From positions 1 through 6,600 of the forward strand of contig JAANXG010000098.1 of assembly GCA_018263405.1 (NCBI GenBank): a stretch of DNA of 6,600 nucleotides. The letters are read 5' to 3'. The stretch's first letter is position 1. Each line of letters begins with the position of its first letter. Positions 1 to 6,497 of the stretch are shown piece by piece. Both the position numbers and the translations under genes were made by a program. The stretch is from Gammaproteobacteria bacterium. GTDB lineage: Bacteria; Pseudomonadota; Gammaproteobacteria; Arenicellales; JAANXG01. A model generated the notes under the pieces. That model was not told the origin of the DNA. It searched no databases and worked only from the letters and a program-made list of their open reading frames with translations.

Positions 1-142
1 TCGTAGCGAGGTAGGTGGGAAATCGAGACCAATTTTTCGATTTATTGAGGCGAATAGCCAGCTATTTAACGAAATAAATCGGGAAAGTGGGCCGATCTCC
101 CGCCGCCGCAGTAGATTCATCCTAAGTCCGACAGGCTCCTAG
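1..142. mobile_element. Possible end of an insertion sequence or mobile repeat (partial)
   Basis: This stretch between the left edge and mnmG has no recognisable housekeeping gene and reads like the terminal part of a mobile element. On the minus strand a CTAG (142-139) is followed by GAGCCTGTCGGACTTAGG, which resembles a terminal inverted repeat; CTAG is a 4-base palindrome of the kind some IS elements target. Inside lies a strong palindrome (38-81). On the plus strand a frame is open from base 2 to a TAG at 140-142 that overlaps the supposed terminus, giving 46 codons that end ILSPTGS; transposase genes often stop inside the terminal repeat. On the minus strand a second frame is open from an ATG at 120-118 to the edge (40 codons). 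I recognise no transposase motif in either, so the coding direction is undecided. The other end of the element is outside the window, so neither the repeat pair nor a target duplication can be confirmed. Confidence 0.4.
38..81. repeat. Two-tier palindrome (stem with internal loop and apical stem)
   Basis: CGATTTATT (38-46) is the exact reverse complement of AATAAATCG (73-81), and inside it AATAGC (53-58) is the exact reverse complement of GCTATT (61-66). The two unpaired segments between the stems (47-52 and 67-72) are both 6 bases, so the structure is symmetrical about 59/60. In a plus-strand transcript the outer stem could be extended by T33-T37 with G82-A86, using two G-U pairs. It is more AT-rich than its surroundings. 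A subterminal palindrome like this fits a transposase-binding site, a translational or transcriptional barrier of a mobile element, or a dimeric regulator site. The pairing is seen directly; the role is inferred. Confidence 0.7.
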
Positions 143-178
143 CAGGGCTACTATGAGGATTTTGCGATGGAGGATCGT

Positions 179-2092
179 TCAAAGGTGGCCCGAAGACGGG
201 ATGTGAAAATGGGAAGTTATTTTTGCGCGAGCCCTAAGGTGAACCAGCAGCAGCGAGACCGCGGCCGGGGTTACGCCGGAGATGCGCGCGGCGTGTCCGA
301 TGGTGGCGGGTTTGTGCTCGCTGAGCTTTTGCCGAATCTCCACGGACAATCCCCTCACATTTCGATATTCAAGGTCATCCGGCAGCGCCGTTTCTTCATT
401 GCGGCGCAGCCGTTCGATCTCCTGTCGCTGGCGTTCGATATAACCGGCGTAGCGGGCTTCGATCTCTAGCTGTTCGATGACGCGCACGTCCGCCTCTCCC
501 GGGCCCATCCCTTCAATGCTGACCAGGTCCCGGTAGCGCACCTCCGGGCGCCGGAGTAGATCCATCAAAGTCGTTTCCCGGGAGAGGCCCTGGCCGAACA
601 CGCGTTGCTGCTCCGCCGCGGGCACGTCGGCCGGCCGGAGCCAGGTCGCAGACAAGCGGCTTTTTTCCCGCTCGAACGCCTCGCGCTTGACGGAAAAGCT
701 CCGCCAGCGTTCGTCGTTCACAAGGCCGAGTCTCCTGCCGATTTCAGTCAATCGGAGATCGGCGTTGTCCTCGCGCAGCGTCAGCCGGTATTCCGCCCGG
801 GAGGTGAACATGCGGTACGGCTCCCTGGTACCGCGTGTAATCAGATCGTCTATGAGTACGCCGATGTAAGCCTGGTCGCGGCGGGGCCACCAGGGGGGGA
901 GATCCCGGACGCGCAGCGCGGCATTGATCCCGGCCACGAGCCCTTGACCCGCGGCCTCTTCGTAGCCGGTGGTCCCGTTGATCTGCCCGGCAAAAAACAG
1001 CCCCTCGATACACTGAGTTTCAAGGGTCGGCTTGAGATCCCGGGGGTCGAAATAATCGTATTCAATGGCGTAACCGGGTCGGGTGATCTGGGCGTTTTCG
1101 AAACCGGCGATGGAGCGTACCAGCGCCTGCTGAACATCAAAGGGGAGACTGGTTGATATACCGTTCGGGTAGATTTCCGGCGTACTCAGGCCTTCGGGTT
1201 CGACAAAAATTTGGTGCGCGGTCTTGTCGGCGAATCGCACCACCTTGTCCTCGATCGAGGGACAATAGCGCGGCCCCACCCCCTCGATCTCGCCCGAGAA
1301 CATCGGCGAGCGGTGCAGACCCTCCCGGATAATGTCGTGGGTGCGCGGGTTGGTGTAAGCGAGGTGACAAGACACCTGTTCGGGGTGTTCGTCGACGCAC
1401 CCCAGGTAGGAGAACACCGGCACCGGCCGGTCCCCGGGTTGTTTTTCCATGGCTGCGTAGTTCAAACTCCGGCCGTCGATGCGAGGGGGGGTCCCGGTTT
1501 TCAGACGAGCGGCCCGAAACGGCATTTCCCGCAAACGCGCCGCCAGGGCAATCGACGGAGCATCGCCCGCCCGCCCGCCTTGGTGACTCGACGAACCGAT
1601 ATGGATTTTGCCGCCGAGAAACGTCCCCGTGGCCAGCACCACCGTGGACGCGAGGCAACGCAGCCCCATCCGGGTGACGACCCCCGCCGCACGGCCTTGC
1701 TCGACGATCAGATCGTCAACGCTTTGCTGGAACACAAACAGGTTGTCCTGTGCTTCGACGGCACTTCGAATCGCCTGTTTGTACAAGCCCCGGTCCGCCT
1801 GCGCCCGGGTCGCGCGCACCGCCGCGCCTTTGCGTGCATTCAGTGTCCGGAACTGAATACCACCGTGATCCGCCGCCCGCGCCATCACCCCCCCCAGGGC
1901 GTCAATTTCCTTGACGATATGTCCCTTGCCGATGCCGCCGATGGCCGGGTTGCAGGACATCTCGCCCACGGTTTCGATATTATGGGTGAGCAACAGGGTG
2001 CGGCATCCCGCGCGGGCGCCGGCGAGCGCCGCTTCCGTCCCGGCGTGCCCGCCGCCAACCACGATCACGTCATATCGGTCCGTTTGGTTCAT
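179..2092 (-). CDS. mnmG: tRNA uridine-5-carboxymethylaminomethyl(34) synthesis enzyme MnmG (GidA)
   Basis: MnmG works with the GTPase MnmE to place an aminomethyl or carboxymethylaminomethyl group on C5 of the wobble uridine (U34) of certain tRNAs, using FAD, NADH and a folate one-carbon donor; it is cytosolic. The 637-residue protein carries the N-terminal FAD-binding motif GGGHAGTE (13-20), MSCNPAIGGIGKGH (45-58), TGTPPRIDGR (199-208), GPRYCPSIEDKVVRFAD (273-289), the second dinucleotide-binding stretch GLFFAGQINGTTGYEEA (364-380) and the C-terminal segment HKPATIGHAARISGVTPAA (593-611) of the MnmE/tRNA-binding region. Cys47 and Cys277 fall at the E. coli positions. Conserved sequence ends near residue 622; the last 15 residues look like a lineage-specific tail. 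The ATG at 2092 is chosen because the FAD motif follows at the usual distance and an AAAGG lies just upstream (2101-2097). The usual partner rsmG is not found downstream in the 178 bases available, and mnmE is not upstream. Confidence 0.98.
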   Translation of the reverse strand: MNQTDRYDVIVVGGGHAGTEAALAGARAGCRTLLLTHNIETVGEMSCNPAIGGIGKGHIVKEIDALGGVMARAADHGGIQFRTLNARKGAAVRATRAQADRGLYKQAIRSAVEAQDNLFVFQQSVDDLIVEQGRAAGVVTRMGLRCLASTVVLATGTFLGGKIHIGSSSHQGGRAGDAPSIALAARLREMPFRAARLKTGTPPRIDGRSLNYAAMEKQPGDRPVPVFSYLGCVDEHPEQVSCHLAYTNPRTHDIIREGLHRSPMFSGEIEGVGPRYCPSIEDKVVRFADKTAHQIFVEPEGLSTPEIYPNGISTSLPFDVQQALVRSIAGFENAQITRPGYAIEYDYFDPRDLKPTLETQCIEGLFFAGQINGTTGYEEAAGQGLVAGINAALRVRDLPPWWPRRDQAYIGVLIDDLITRGTREPYRMFTSRAEYRLTLREDNADLRLTEIGRRLGLVNDERWRSFSVKREAFEREKSRLSATWLRPADVPAAEQQRVFGQGLSRETTLMDLLRRPEVRYRDLVSIEGMGPGEADVRVIEQLEIEARYAGYIERQRQEIERLRRNEETALPDDLEYRNVRGLSVEIRQKLSEHKPATIGHAARISGVTPAAVSLLLVHLRARAKITSHFHIPSSGHL

Positions 2093-2117
2093 GCCGCCTT
2101 TACCGGCTGTATGAGGC

Positions 2118-2136
2118 GGCGGAATAATACTCCGCC
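2118..2136. repeat. Perfect inverted repeat flanking the mnmG -10 box
   Basis: GGCGGA (2118-2123) and TCCGCC (2131-2136) are exact reverse complements separated by the 7-base AT-rich spacer ATAATAC, which contains the proposed minus-strand -10 hexamer. Because transcription would start at or inside the left arm, the repeat could not form as a full RNA hairpin from that promoter and fits a DNA operator better. No T-tract follows on either strand, so it does not look like an intrinsic terminator. Confidence 0.45.
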
Positions 2137-2151
2137 AAACGGGTGTTACAA
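2124..2151 (-). promoter_or_regulatory. Candidate sigma70 promoter of mnmG
   Basis: Read on the minus strand, TTGTAA (2151-2146, 4 of 6 matches to the -35 consensus) is followed after 16 bases by TATTAT (2129-2124, 5 of 6 matches to the -10 consensus). A start near 2117 would give a leader of about 24 nt that contains the AAAGG ribosome-binding site, a sensible fit to the mnmG start at 2092. This is consensus matching by eye; no other pair in the region looks better. Confidence 0.45.
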
Positions 2152-2287
2152 AGCGTTGTCGGCCGAGGATCGCGGCGACCGATCCTGACGCTGCCTTGAA
2201 GCGCGCCCGAGCAGGGGGAAGTCGCGAAGGATATACAACAACCGGCTACACTTACATTGAAGCAAGAATTTCGAACCCGAACGAATC

Positions 2288-3244
2288 ATGGCTCAACCTG
2301 CAAGCATTCATAAACAAGTCGAGACCGCCCGCTCATTCACGCGCCCGATTCTCGAAACTATCAACACGGTAATCGTGGGCCGGGAGCAGCCTGTCCGGTT
2401 GGCTCTGGCCTGCCTGCTCGCACGCGGCCATCTTTTGATCGAGGACGTTCCGGGCGTAGGGAAAACCATGCTGGCTCACGTCCTGGCGAAAGTCCTGGGG
2501 CTGTCATTCAGCCGCGTCCAGTTCACCAGCGACATGTTGCCGGCCGACGTGATCGGAGTGTCCATTTTCAATAATCGGGATCGGAAGTTCGAGTTTCATC
2601 CCGGGCCCTTGTTCTCTTCCGTCGTTCTGGCCGACGAAATTAACCGCGCCACACCAAAGGCACAGAGCGCGTTGCTGGAAGCCATGGAAGAGCGCCAAGT
2701 CAGCGCCGAGGGAGAGACCCTTCGTCTGCCGGACCCGTTCTACGTCATCGCTACCCAGAACCCCAACGAACAGATCGGAACGTTCCCCTTGCCCGAATCT
2801 CAGTTGGATCGCTTCTTGATGCGGATTCGCATGGGGTATCCGGATCCGGAACACGAACGTTTGTTGTTCAAGGGCGAAGACCGCCGCGTTTTGTTGGAGG
2901 GAACCAAGCCGGTAGTCGACCCATCCCACCTGCGTCAGATTCAGGCCGCCTGCGGCCACGTCCACGTCTCGGAAGCCTTGGTGGGTTACGTTCAGGCGCT
3001 GGTCAGCTCTACCCGCAGCGTGGACTGGCTCCGGTATGGACTGTCGCCGCGCGCCGGAATCGCGTGGATCCGGGCCGCCCGCACCTGGGCTTTTCTATCC
3101 GGACGGGATCTGGTGCTGCCTGAAGATGTGCAGGCGATCGGTCCGGCGGTCCTCGGCCATCGACTCCAATGCAACGATCACACCGGCGCGGACGCTGGCG
3201 AGGAACTCGCCCAGCGCCTTTTGCGCAACGTTCCCATTCCCTGA
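2288..3244 (+). CDS. MoxR-family AAA+ ATPase linked to DUF58 and TgpA
   Basis: This is a 318-residue MoxR-type AAA+ ATPase, a family of cytosolic chaperone-like ATPases thought to help assemble or activate partner proteins, often ones with DUF58 or von Willebrand A domains. Visible motifs: Walker A DVPGVGKT (53-60), Walker B VVLADEINR (112-120, with Asp116 and Glu117), the sensor 1 stretch IATQNPNE (154-161), SQLDRF (171-176) holding the likely arginine finger Arg175, and the sensor 2 motif GLSPRAG (251-257, Arg255) in the C-terminal lid domain. Length is normal for the family and no key residue is missing. The ATG at 2288 lacks a strong Shine-Dalgarno sequence, but Walker A lies at the usual distance. 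Upstream I see only a weak -10-like TACACT (2247-2252) without a matching -35, so the operon promoter is unplaced. It is the first gene of a three-gene unit; the neighbours indicate the TgpA-associated group. The family call is certain, the client proteins are inferred. Confidence 0.95.
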   Translation: MAQPASIHKQVETARSFTRPILETINTVIVGREQPVRLALACLLARGHLLIEDVPGVGKTMLAHVLAKVLGLSFSRVQFTSDMLPADVIGVSIFNNRDRKFEFHPGPLFSSVVLADEINRATPKAQSALLEAMEERQVSAEGETLRLPDPFYVIATQNPNEQIGTFPLPESQLDRFLMRIRMGYPDPEHERLLFKGEDRRVLLEGTKPVVDPSHLRQIQAACGHVHVSEALVGYVQALVSSTRSVDWLRYGLSPRAGIAWIRAARTWAFLSGRDLVLPEDVQAIGPAVLGHRLQCNDHTGADAGEELAQRLLRNVPIP

Positions 3245-3247
3245 CCA

Positions 3248-4144
3248 GTGGAACTGACCCGGCGCAGCTTGTATATGCTGCCGACCCCGCACGGGTTGGT
3301 GTTCGCCGCCGTGCTGTTCGCGAATTTGCTGATTGCGGTCAATTACAACAACGGCCTGGCTTACGCTGTCGTGTTCCTGGTGGCGGCGATGGCGGCGGTG
3401 TCCATGCTGTTTACCCACCGCAACCTGGCGGGCCTCGATGTCGCGGTGTCGAACGCCGAACCGGCATTCGTCGGCGATGACGTCCACTTCCCCGTACGGG
3501 TTCATAATCCGGAGCCTTTTGTTCGCCAAAACTTGTGGTTGATTTGCGGCGAGTTCCGGGGCAAAGCGAGCGTAGCGTCGAAAACGACCACCCGGTTGAG
3601 CCTGCCCGTGCGCACACACAGCCGGGGTTATCTACAAGCGCCCAAGTTCCGACTGGCGAGCGCCTACCCGTTCGGGTTGTTATATACCTGGTCGCTAGCC
3701 ATCGGGGCGGAAGGCGCCAAGGCGCTTGTGTATCCCCGGCCATCGGGCGCCGCCCCGCTACCCCGCTCGCATTCGTACCGGTTCGAAAAAGGATCTCACC
3801 ATCGGGAAGGCGATGATTTCTTGGGTCTGCGCGACTATCAGCCGGGCGACTCGCCCCGGCACGTGCACTGGAAAGCGGCCGCGGCGGGACAGGCGCTGGT
3901 CACAAAACAGTTCGGCGGCACCGACAGCGAGCAGCTGTGGTTGGACTGGGCGCTTACGAGCGGCGATACCGAGACGCGCTTGAGCCAGCTCTCCCGTTGG
4001 GTCTGCCGGGCGGAGCAGGATGGACTGCAATACGGTCTGCGGCTGCCCGGCAAACGGATCGACCTAGGCGCGGGCCCGTTGCACCGCCACTCGTGCCTGC
4101 AGGCACTGGCGCTTTGGGGAACCGGCGATGCGGCGCTGGTTTAA
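3248..4144 (+). CDS. DUF58 membrane protein
   Basis: This 298-residue protein belongs to the DUF58 family, membrane-anchored proteins encoded next to MoxR ATPases; the exact function is unknown. Two N-terminal membrane segments are visible (about 15-31 and 38-57, separated by VNYNNGLAY), followed by a soluble region. The family signature spans 188-210: GDDFLGLRDYQPGDSPRH and then VHWKA, ending with VTKQF (218-222). The start is a GTG at 3248, directly after the MoxR stop (TGA 3242-3244), with only CCA between them. The stop is in the same frame, so no longer in-frame start is possible and the protein lacks the extra N-terminal stretch ahead of the YxLPT motif that I recall in many homologues. 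There is no clear Shine-Dalgarno sequence, so translation probably depends on ribosomes finishing moxR. It overlaps the next gene by 17 nt. It probably links the cytosolic ATPase to the envelope protein TgpA; that link is inference. Confidence 0.93.
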   Translation: MELTRRSLYMLPTPHGLVFAAVLFANLLIAVNYNNGLAYAVVFLVAAMAAVSMLFTHRNLAGLDVAVSNAEPAFVGDDVHFPVRVHNPEPFVRQNLWLICGEFRGKASVASKTTTRLSLPVRTHSRGYLQAPKFRLASAYPFGLLYTWSLAIGAEGAKALVYPRPSGAAPLPRSHSYRFEKGSHHREGDDFLGLRDYQPGDSPRHVHWKAAAAGQALVTKQFGGTDSEQLWLDWALTSGDTETRLSQLSRWVCRAEQDGLQYGLRLPGKRIDLGAGPLHRHSCLQALALWGTGDAALV

Positions 4145-6143
4145 CATTCCCTCCTACCGACCGCCGGACGAACTGCCATCGCGGGGCGCGAGCAACTGGC
4201 TGTTATTATCCGTCGCCGTCACCATCGTACCGCACGCTACGCGCCTGCCTTTGTGGCTGACGTTGACGGTGGCACTCGGACTGGCGTGGCGATTCGCGAT
4301 CGACAACCATGCCTGGCGCATGCCGCCGCGGTGGCTGCGATGGCTGCTGATGGCCGCCGTTGTCATCGGCATCCTGAAAACGTTCGGGACATTCCTGGGG
4401 CGAGAACCGGGCTTGGCGTTCATGACCGCCGCGGTGGGCCTGAAGGTTCTGGAAATTCGTAGCCTGCGGGACTACTTGATCACTTTGTTCCTGGCATATT
4501 TCCTGGTGGTGGGGGCCTTCTTGTACTCCCAGTCGATGACAACCGCCGTGTATGGGATCGCCGTGGTCGTATTGACCACGGCCTCCCTGGCGCTTCTTAA
4601 CAACCCCCGAGGCTTTTCCGGCGGCCAGGTTTGGAAATTACTGGGCCGGATCGTTGCCTTTGGATTGCCCATCTGTCTGGTAATGTACGTATTCTTCCCA
4701 CGGATTCAGGGCAGCCTGTGGGGGCTCCCGGACGACGCTTTCGGCGGCCAAATCGGGATGACCGACGAGGTACGCCCGGGGAGCTTCACACGATTGAGCA
4801 CCAATACAACCCCTGCCTTCCGGGTGGAGTTCGAGGGGGCGCCGCCGGCCCCGCGGGACCGTTACTGGCGCGTCTATGTGCTCAGCCGGAACTCCGGCGG
4901 GGCTTGGCGACGGCGGACAATGAGCGTTTTCGATGGGCCGGGACCCGGTGGGTTCGAAGGCGCCGGCCGGTTGATTTCCTACACAGTAACCCTCGAGCCT
5001 CATAACGAGCAGTGGCTGCCCGCACTCGACCTGCCCGCTTCGGTCCCCGAAACCGGGGAAGGCCGGCACGGCTTCCTGGTGAAGTCGCCGCAACCGGTCA
5101 ACCGGGTTAAGCGCTACTCGCTGAGCTCGCGACGGGCCGCCCGCACCGCACCACTCAATATCCTCGAAACCCGTGCCAACCTGCGAATGGATTCGCATCC
5201 GACACCGCGGGTGGCGAAACTCCTGCGGCAGTGGCAAAAACAGTCACCCCGCGGGAAGGTTGGCGCGGCGCTGGCTTACTTCCGGGAGCAACCGTTCCGG
5301 TACACACTGGCGCCACCCACGCTTACGGGAAACCGGGTCGATCGGTTTCTGTTTGAAACCCGGGCAGGCTATTGTGAACATTATGCCGCCGCGTTTGTGG
5401 CCCTCATGCGCTGGTCCGGGGTGCCGGCCCGCCTGCTGGCCGGCTACCAGGGGGGTGAATGGAACGCCGCCGGGGATTATTTGACGGTCTACCAATCCGA
5501 TGCGCACGCGTGGGCGGAAGTGTGGCTGCCGGAGCGGGGCTGGACCCGGGTCGACCCCACGGCGGCGATCGCGCCGGAACGCATCGAACTCGGCGCGGAG
5601 GCCATCCGCCGGTTGCTCGAACAAGGAGTGCCATTCGGGCAACTCAGCGAGGCTGAAGTCAAGCGCCTCCTCGCCCGTTCCTGGCTGCGGCACCAGTGGC
5701 TGCGTACGCAGTGGGCCTGGGATAACGTCAATTATGTGTGGAATAAATGGGTGATGGCCTACGGGCCCCGGATGCAGCGGGAACTCCTGCGCCGGCTTGG
5801 CTTTGAGACGCCGAGCTGGGCCGAAATGGTGGCATCCTTGGCAGGCGGGTTGGTGATTTTGTTGCTGGCGGCGGGCATCGCAATCGCCTGGCAGCGAACG
5901 CCCGAGGACCCCGTCGTCCGCTTGTACCGGCGGGCGCTTCGCAAACTCGCGAAGCCGGGGATAACGAAATCGCCGGCCGAGGGGCCGCAGGATTTTCAAG
6001 CCCGCGTGGAGCAAGAAGCCCCGGCGCTTGGGCGGCGGCTGAAACCGGTCACCGAGATGTACATCGCCCTGCGCTACGCTGGAAACGCGCGCTACACGAT
6101 TGCCACATTTAGAACGCTGGTTGCACAAATTCGACCGCTATGA
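4128..6143 (+). CDS. tgpA: TgpA-type membrane protein with periplasmic transglutaminase-like domain
   Basis: This 671-residue protein has the three-part TgpA layout. First is an N-terminal membrane region (TgpA_N/DUF3488) with about six hydrophobic segments between residues 24 and 190. Next is a large, presumably periplasmic, region with a transglutaminase-like core (about 380-480). Last come a membrane segment (569-588) and a short cytosolic DUF4129-like tail (590-671). The Cys-His-Asp triad is intact: Cys416 in TRAGYCEHYAAAF, His460 in SDAHAWAEVW and Asp476 in GWTRVDPT. The spacings of 44 and 16 residues equal those of Cys404/His448/Asp464 that I recall for Pseudomonas aeruginosa TgpA, which is of similar length and is reported as important for viability. 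The natural substrate is unknown; a protease or transglutaminase acting on envelope components is possible. The ATG at 4128 overlaps the end of the DUF58 gene and is preceded by GGGGA (4116-4120) at a 7-nt distance. No terminator hairpin with a T-run follows the stop. Confidence 0.95.
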   Translation: MRRWFNIPSYRPPDELPSRGASNWLLLSVAVTIVPHATRLPLWLTLTVALGLAWRFAIDNHAWRMPPRWLRWLLMAAVVIGILKTFGTFLGREPGLAFMTAAVGLKVLEIRSLRDYLITLFLAYFLVVGAFLYSQSMTTAVYGIAVVVLTTASLALLNNPRGFSGGQVWKLLGRIVAFGLPICLVMYVFFPRIQGSLWGLPDDAFGGQIGMTDEVRPGSFTRLSTNTTPAFRVEFEGAPPAPRDRYWRVYVLSRNSGGAWRRRTMSVFDGPGPGGFEGAGRLISYTVTLEPHNEQWLPALDLPASVPETGEGRHGFLVKSPQPVNRVKRYSLSSRRAARTAPLNILETRANLRMDSHPTPRVAKLLRQWQKQSPRGKVGAALAYFREQPFRYTLAPPTLTGNRVDRFLFETRAGYCEHYAAAFVALMRWSGVPARLLAGYQGGEWNAAGDYLTVYQSDAHAWAEVWLPERGWTRVDPTAAIAPERIELGAEAIRRLLEQGVPFGQLSEAEVKRLLARSWLRHQWLRTQWAWDNVNYVWNKWVMAYGPRMQRELLRRLGFETPSWAEMVASLAGGLVILLLAAGIAIAWQRTPEDPVVRLYRRALRKLAKPGITKSPAEGPQDFQARVEQEAPALGRRLKPVTEMYIALRYAGNARYTIATFRTLVAQIRPL

Positions 6144-6377
6144 GGTGCAGACGGTTGACGATAGCCTCTTGGAATAGTCGGGCTCTCTCCACTTCGAGTC
6201 GGTCTCCCCTGCTTCCAGCACTCGACAACAACAGTGTAATCGCGTGCCTGTGCAGCAAGATCGCTGGTATCGATGGACGTGGAGGCGGAAGTTGCCCGAT
6301 CAACTACGCCGGCAAAGTGTCAGTTTTCACGCATATAACGCCAATCCGTTTTCATCTAATGGGCCCCCCCCAGAGTG

Positions 6378-6419
6378 GCGGGTGAGGCGGCCCCGTTTGT
6401 CCGTTAACGCCCTGCCCGC
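6378..6419 (+). other. Imperfect GC-rich stem-loop upstream of crcB
   Basis: GCGGGTGAGGC (6378-6388) can pair with GCCCTGCCCGC (6409-6419): eleven positions with two G-U pairs and one A-C mismatch, closing a 20-base loop. No T-run follows, so it is not a standard intrinsic terminator. It lies about 80 bases before crcB and upstream of the promoter-like hexamer at 6450-6455, so it may belong to the tgpA 3' untranslated region or be a chance structure in GC-rich DNA. Confidence 0.25.
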
Positions 6420-6426
6420 AAGCACC

Positions 6427-6455
6427 TTTCCTTCGTCAGGCCTATTCTTTAAAAT
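6427..6455 (+). promoter_or_regulatory. Weak candidate promoter of crcB
   Basis: TAAAAT (6450-6455) matches 5 of 6 bases of the sigma70 -10 consensus and is preceded, after 17 bases, by TTTCCT (6427-6432), a poor -35 with 3 of 6 matches. It sits at the start of the AT-rich stretch leading to crcB, about 43 bases before the start codon. Only the -10 is persuasive. Confidence 0.25.
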
Positions 6456-6497
6456 CCTATCCGTTCAAGTTTAACCTGAAAGCAAGGTAATTTAGGC

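Larger units (their letters stand above)
6144..6497. other. Intergenic region between tgpA and crcB without a convincing gene
   Basis: This 354-base stretch contains short open frames on both strands, but none has a good start, a ribosome-binding site or a recognisable motif. The plus-strand frames give low-complexity, Arg/Ser/Pro-rich peptides. A 64-codon minus-strand frame (6303-6109) needs a TTG start and runs into the end of tgpA. I find no tRNA, no 6S, SRP or tmRNA hallmark, and none of the conserved blocks of the fluoride (crcB) riboswitch in front of crcB. Features present are an 8-base C run (6364-6371), an imperfect stem-loop (6378-6419), a small hairpin AGTTG/CAACT (6290-6294 with 6301-6305) and a weak promoter-like pair (6427-6455). 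Confidence 0.6.

Noticed and set aside
893..1491. Two 7-base G runs (893-899 and 1485-1491) inside mnmG as possible phase-variation tracts
   Set aside because: They encode conserved or ordinary MnmG residues (for example the TGTPPRID motif), the frame is intact, and such runs are expected in GC-rich genes; phase variation of mnmG is not supported.
1211..2188. 325-codon plus-strand open frame opposite mnmG
   Set aside because: It lies antisense to the clearly conserved mnmG, its product is rich in Arg/His/Pro with no recognisable motif, and long antisense frames are common in GC-rich genes.
2196..2237. TTGAAG (2196-2201) with TATACA (2232-2237) as a moxR promoter
   Set aside because: The spacer is 30 bases, far from the 16-18 needed for sigma70.
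5244..6128. 294-codon minus-strand open frame opposite tgpA
   Set aside because: It covers the catalytic part of tgpA in antisense, has a low-complexity product and no recognisable domain; it is a by-product of GC-rich codon use.
6109..6303. 64-codon minus-strand open frame overlapping the end of tgpA
   Set aside because: It needs a TTG start, has no evident ribosome-binding site and overlaps the tgpA 3' end. The stretch ERARLFQEAIVNRLH looks protein-like, but I recognise no family.
6378..6419. Stem-loop as an intrinsic terminator of the tgpA operon
   Set aside because: The loop is 20 bases, the stem has a mismatch and no T-run follows.
6140..6474. Two overlapping plus-strand open frames (81 and 76 codons) between tgpA and crcB
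   Set aside because: No ribosome-binding sites, low-complexity Arg/Ser/Pro-rich products and no motif.
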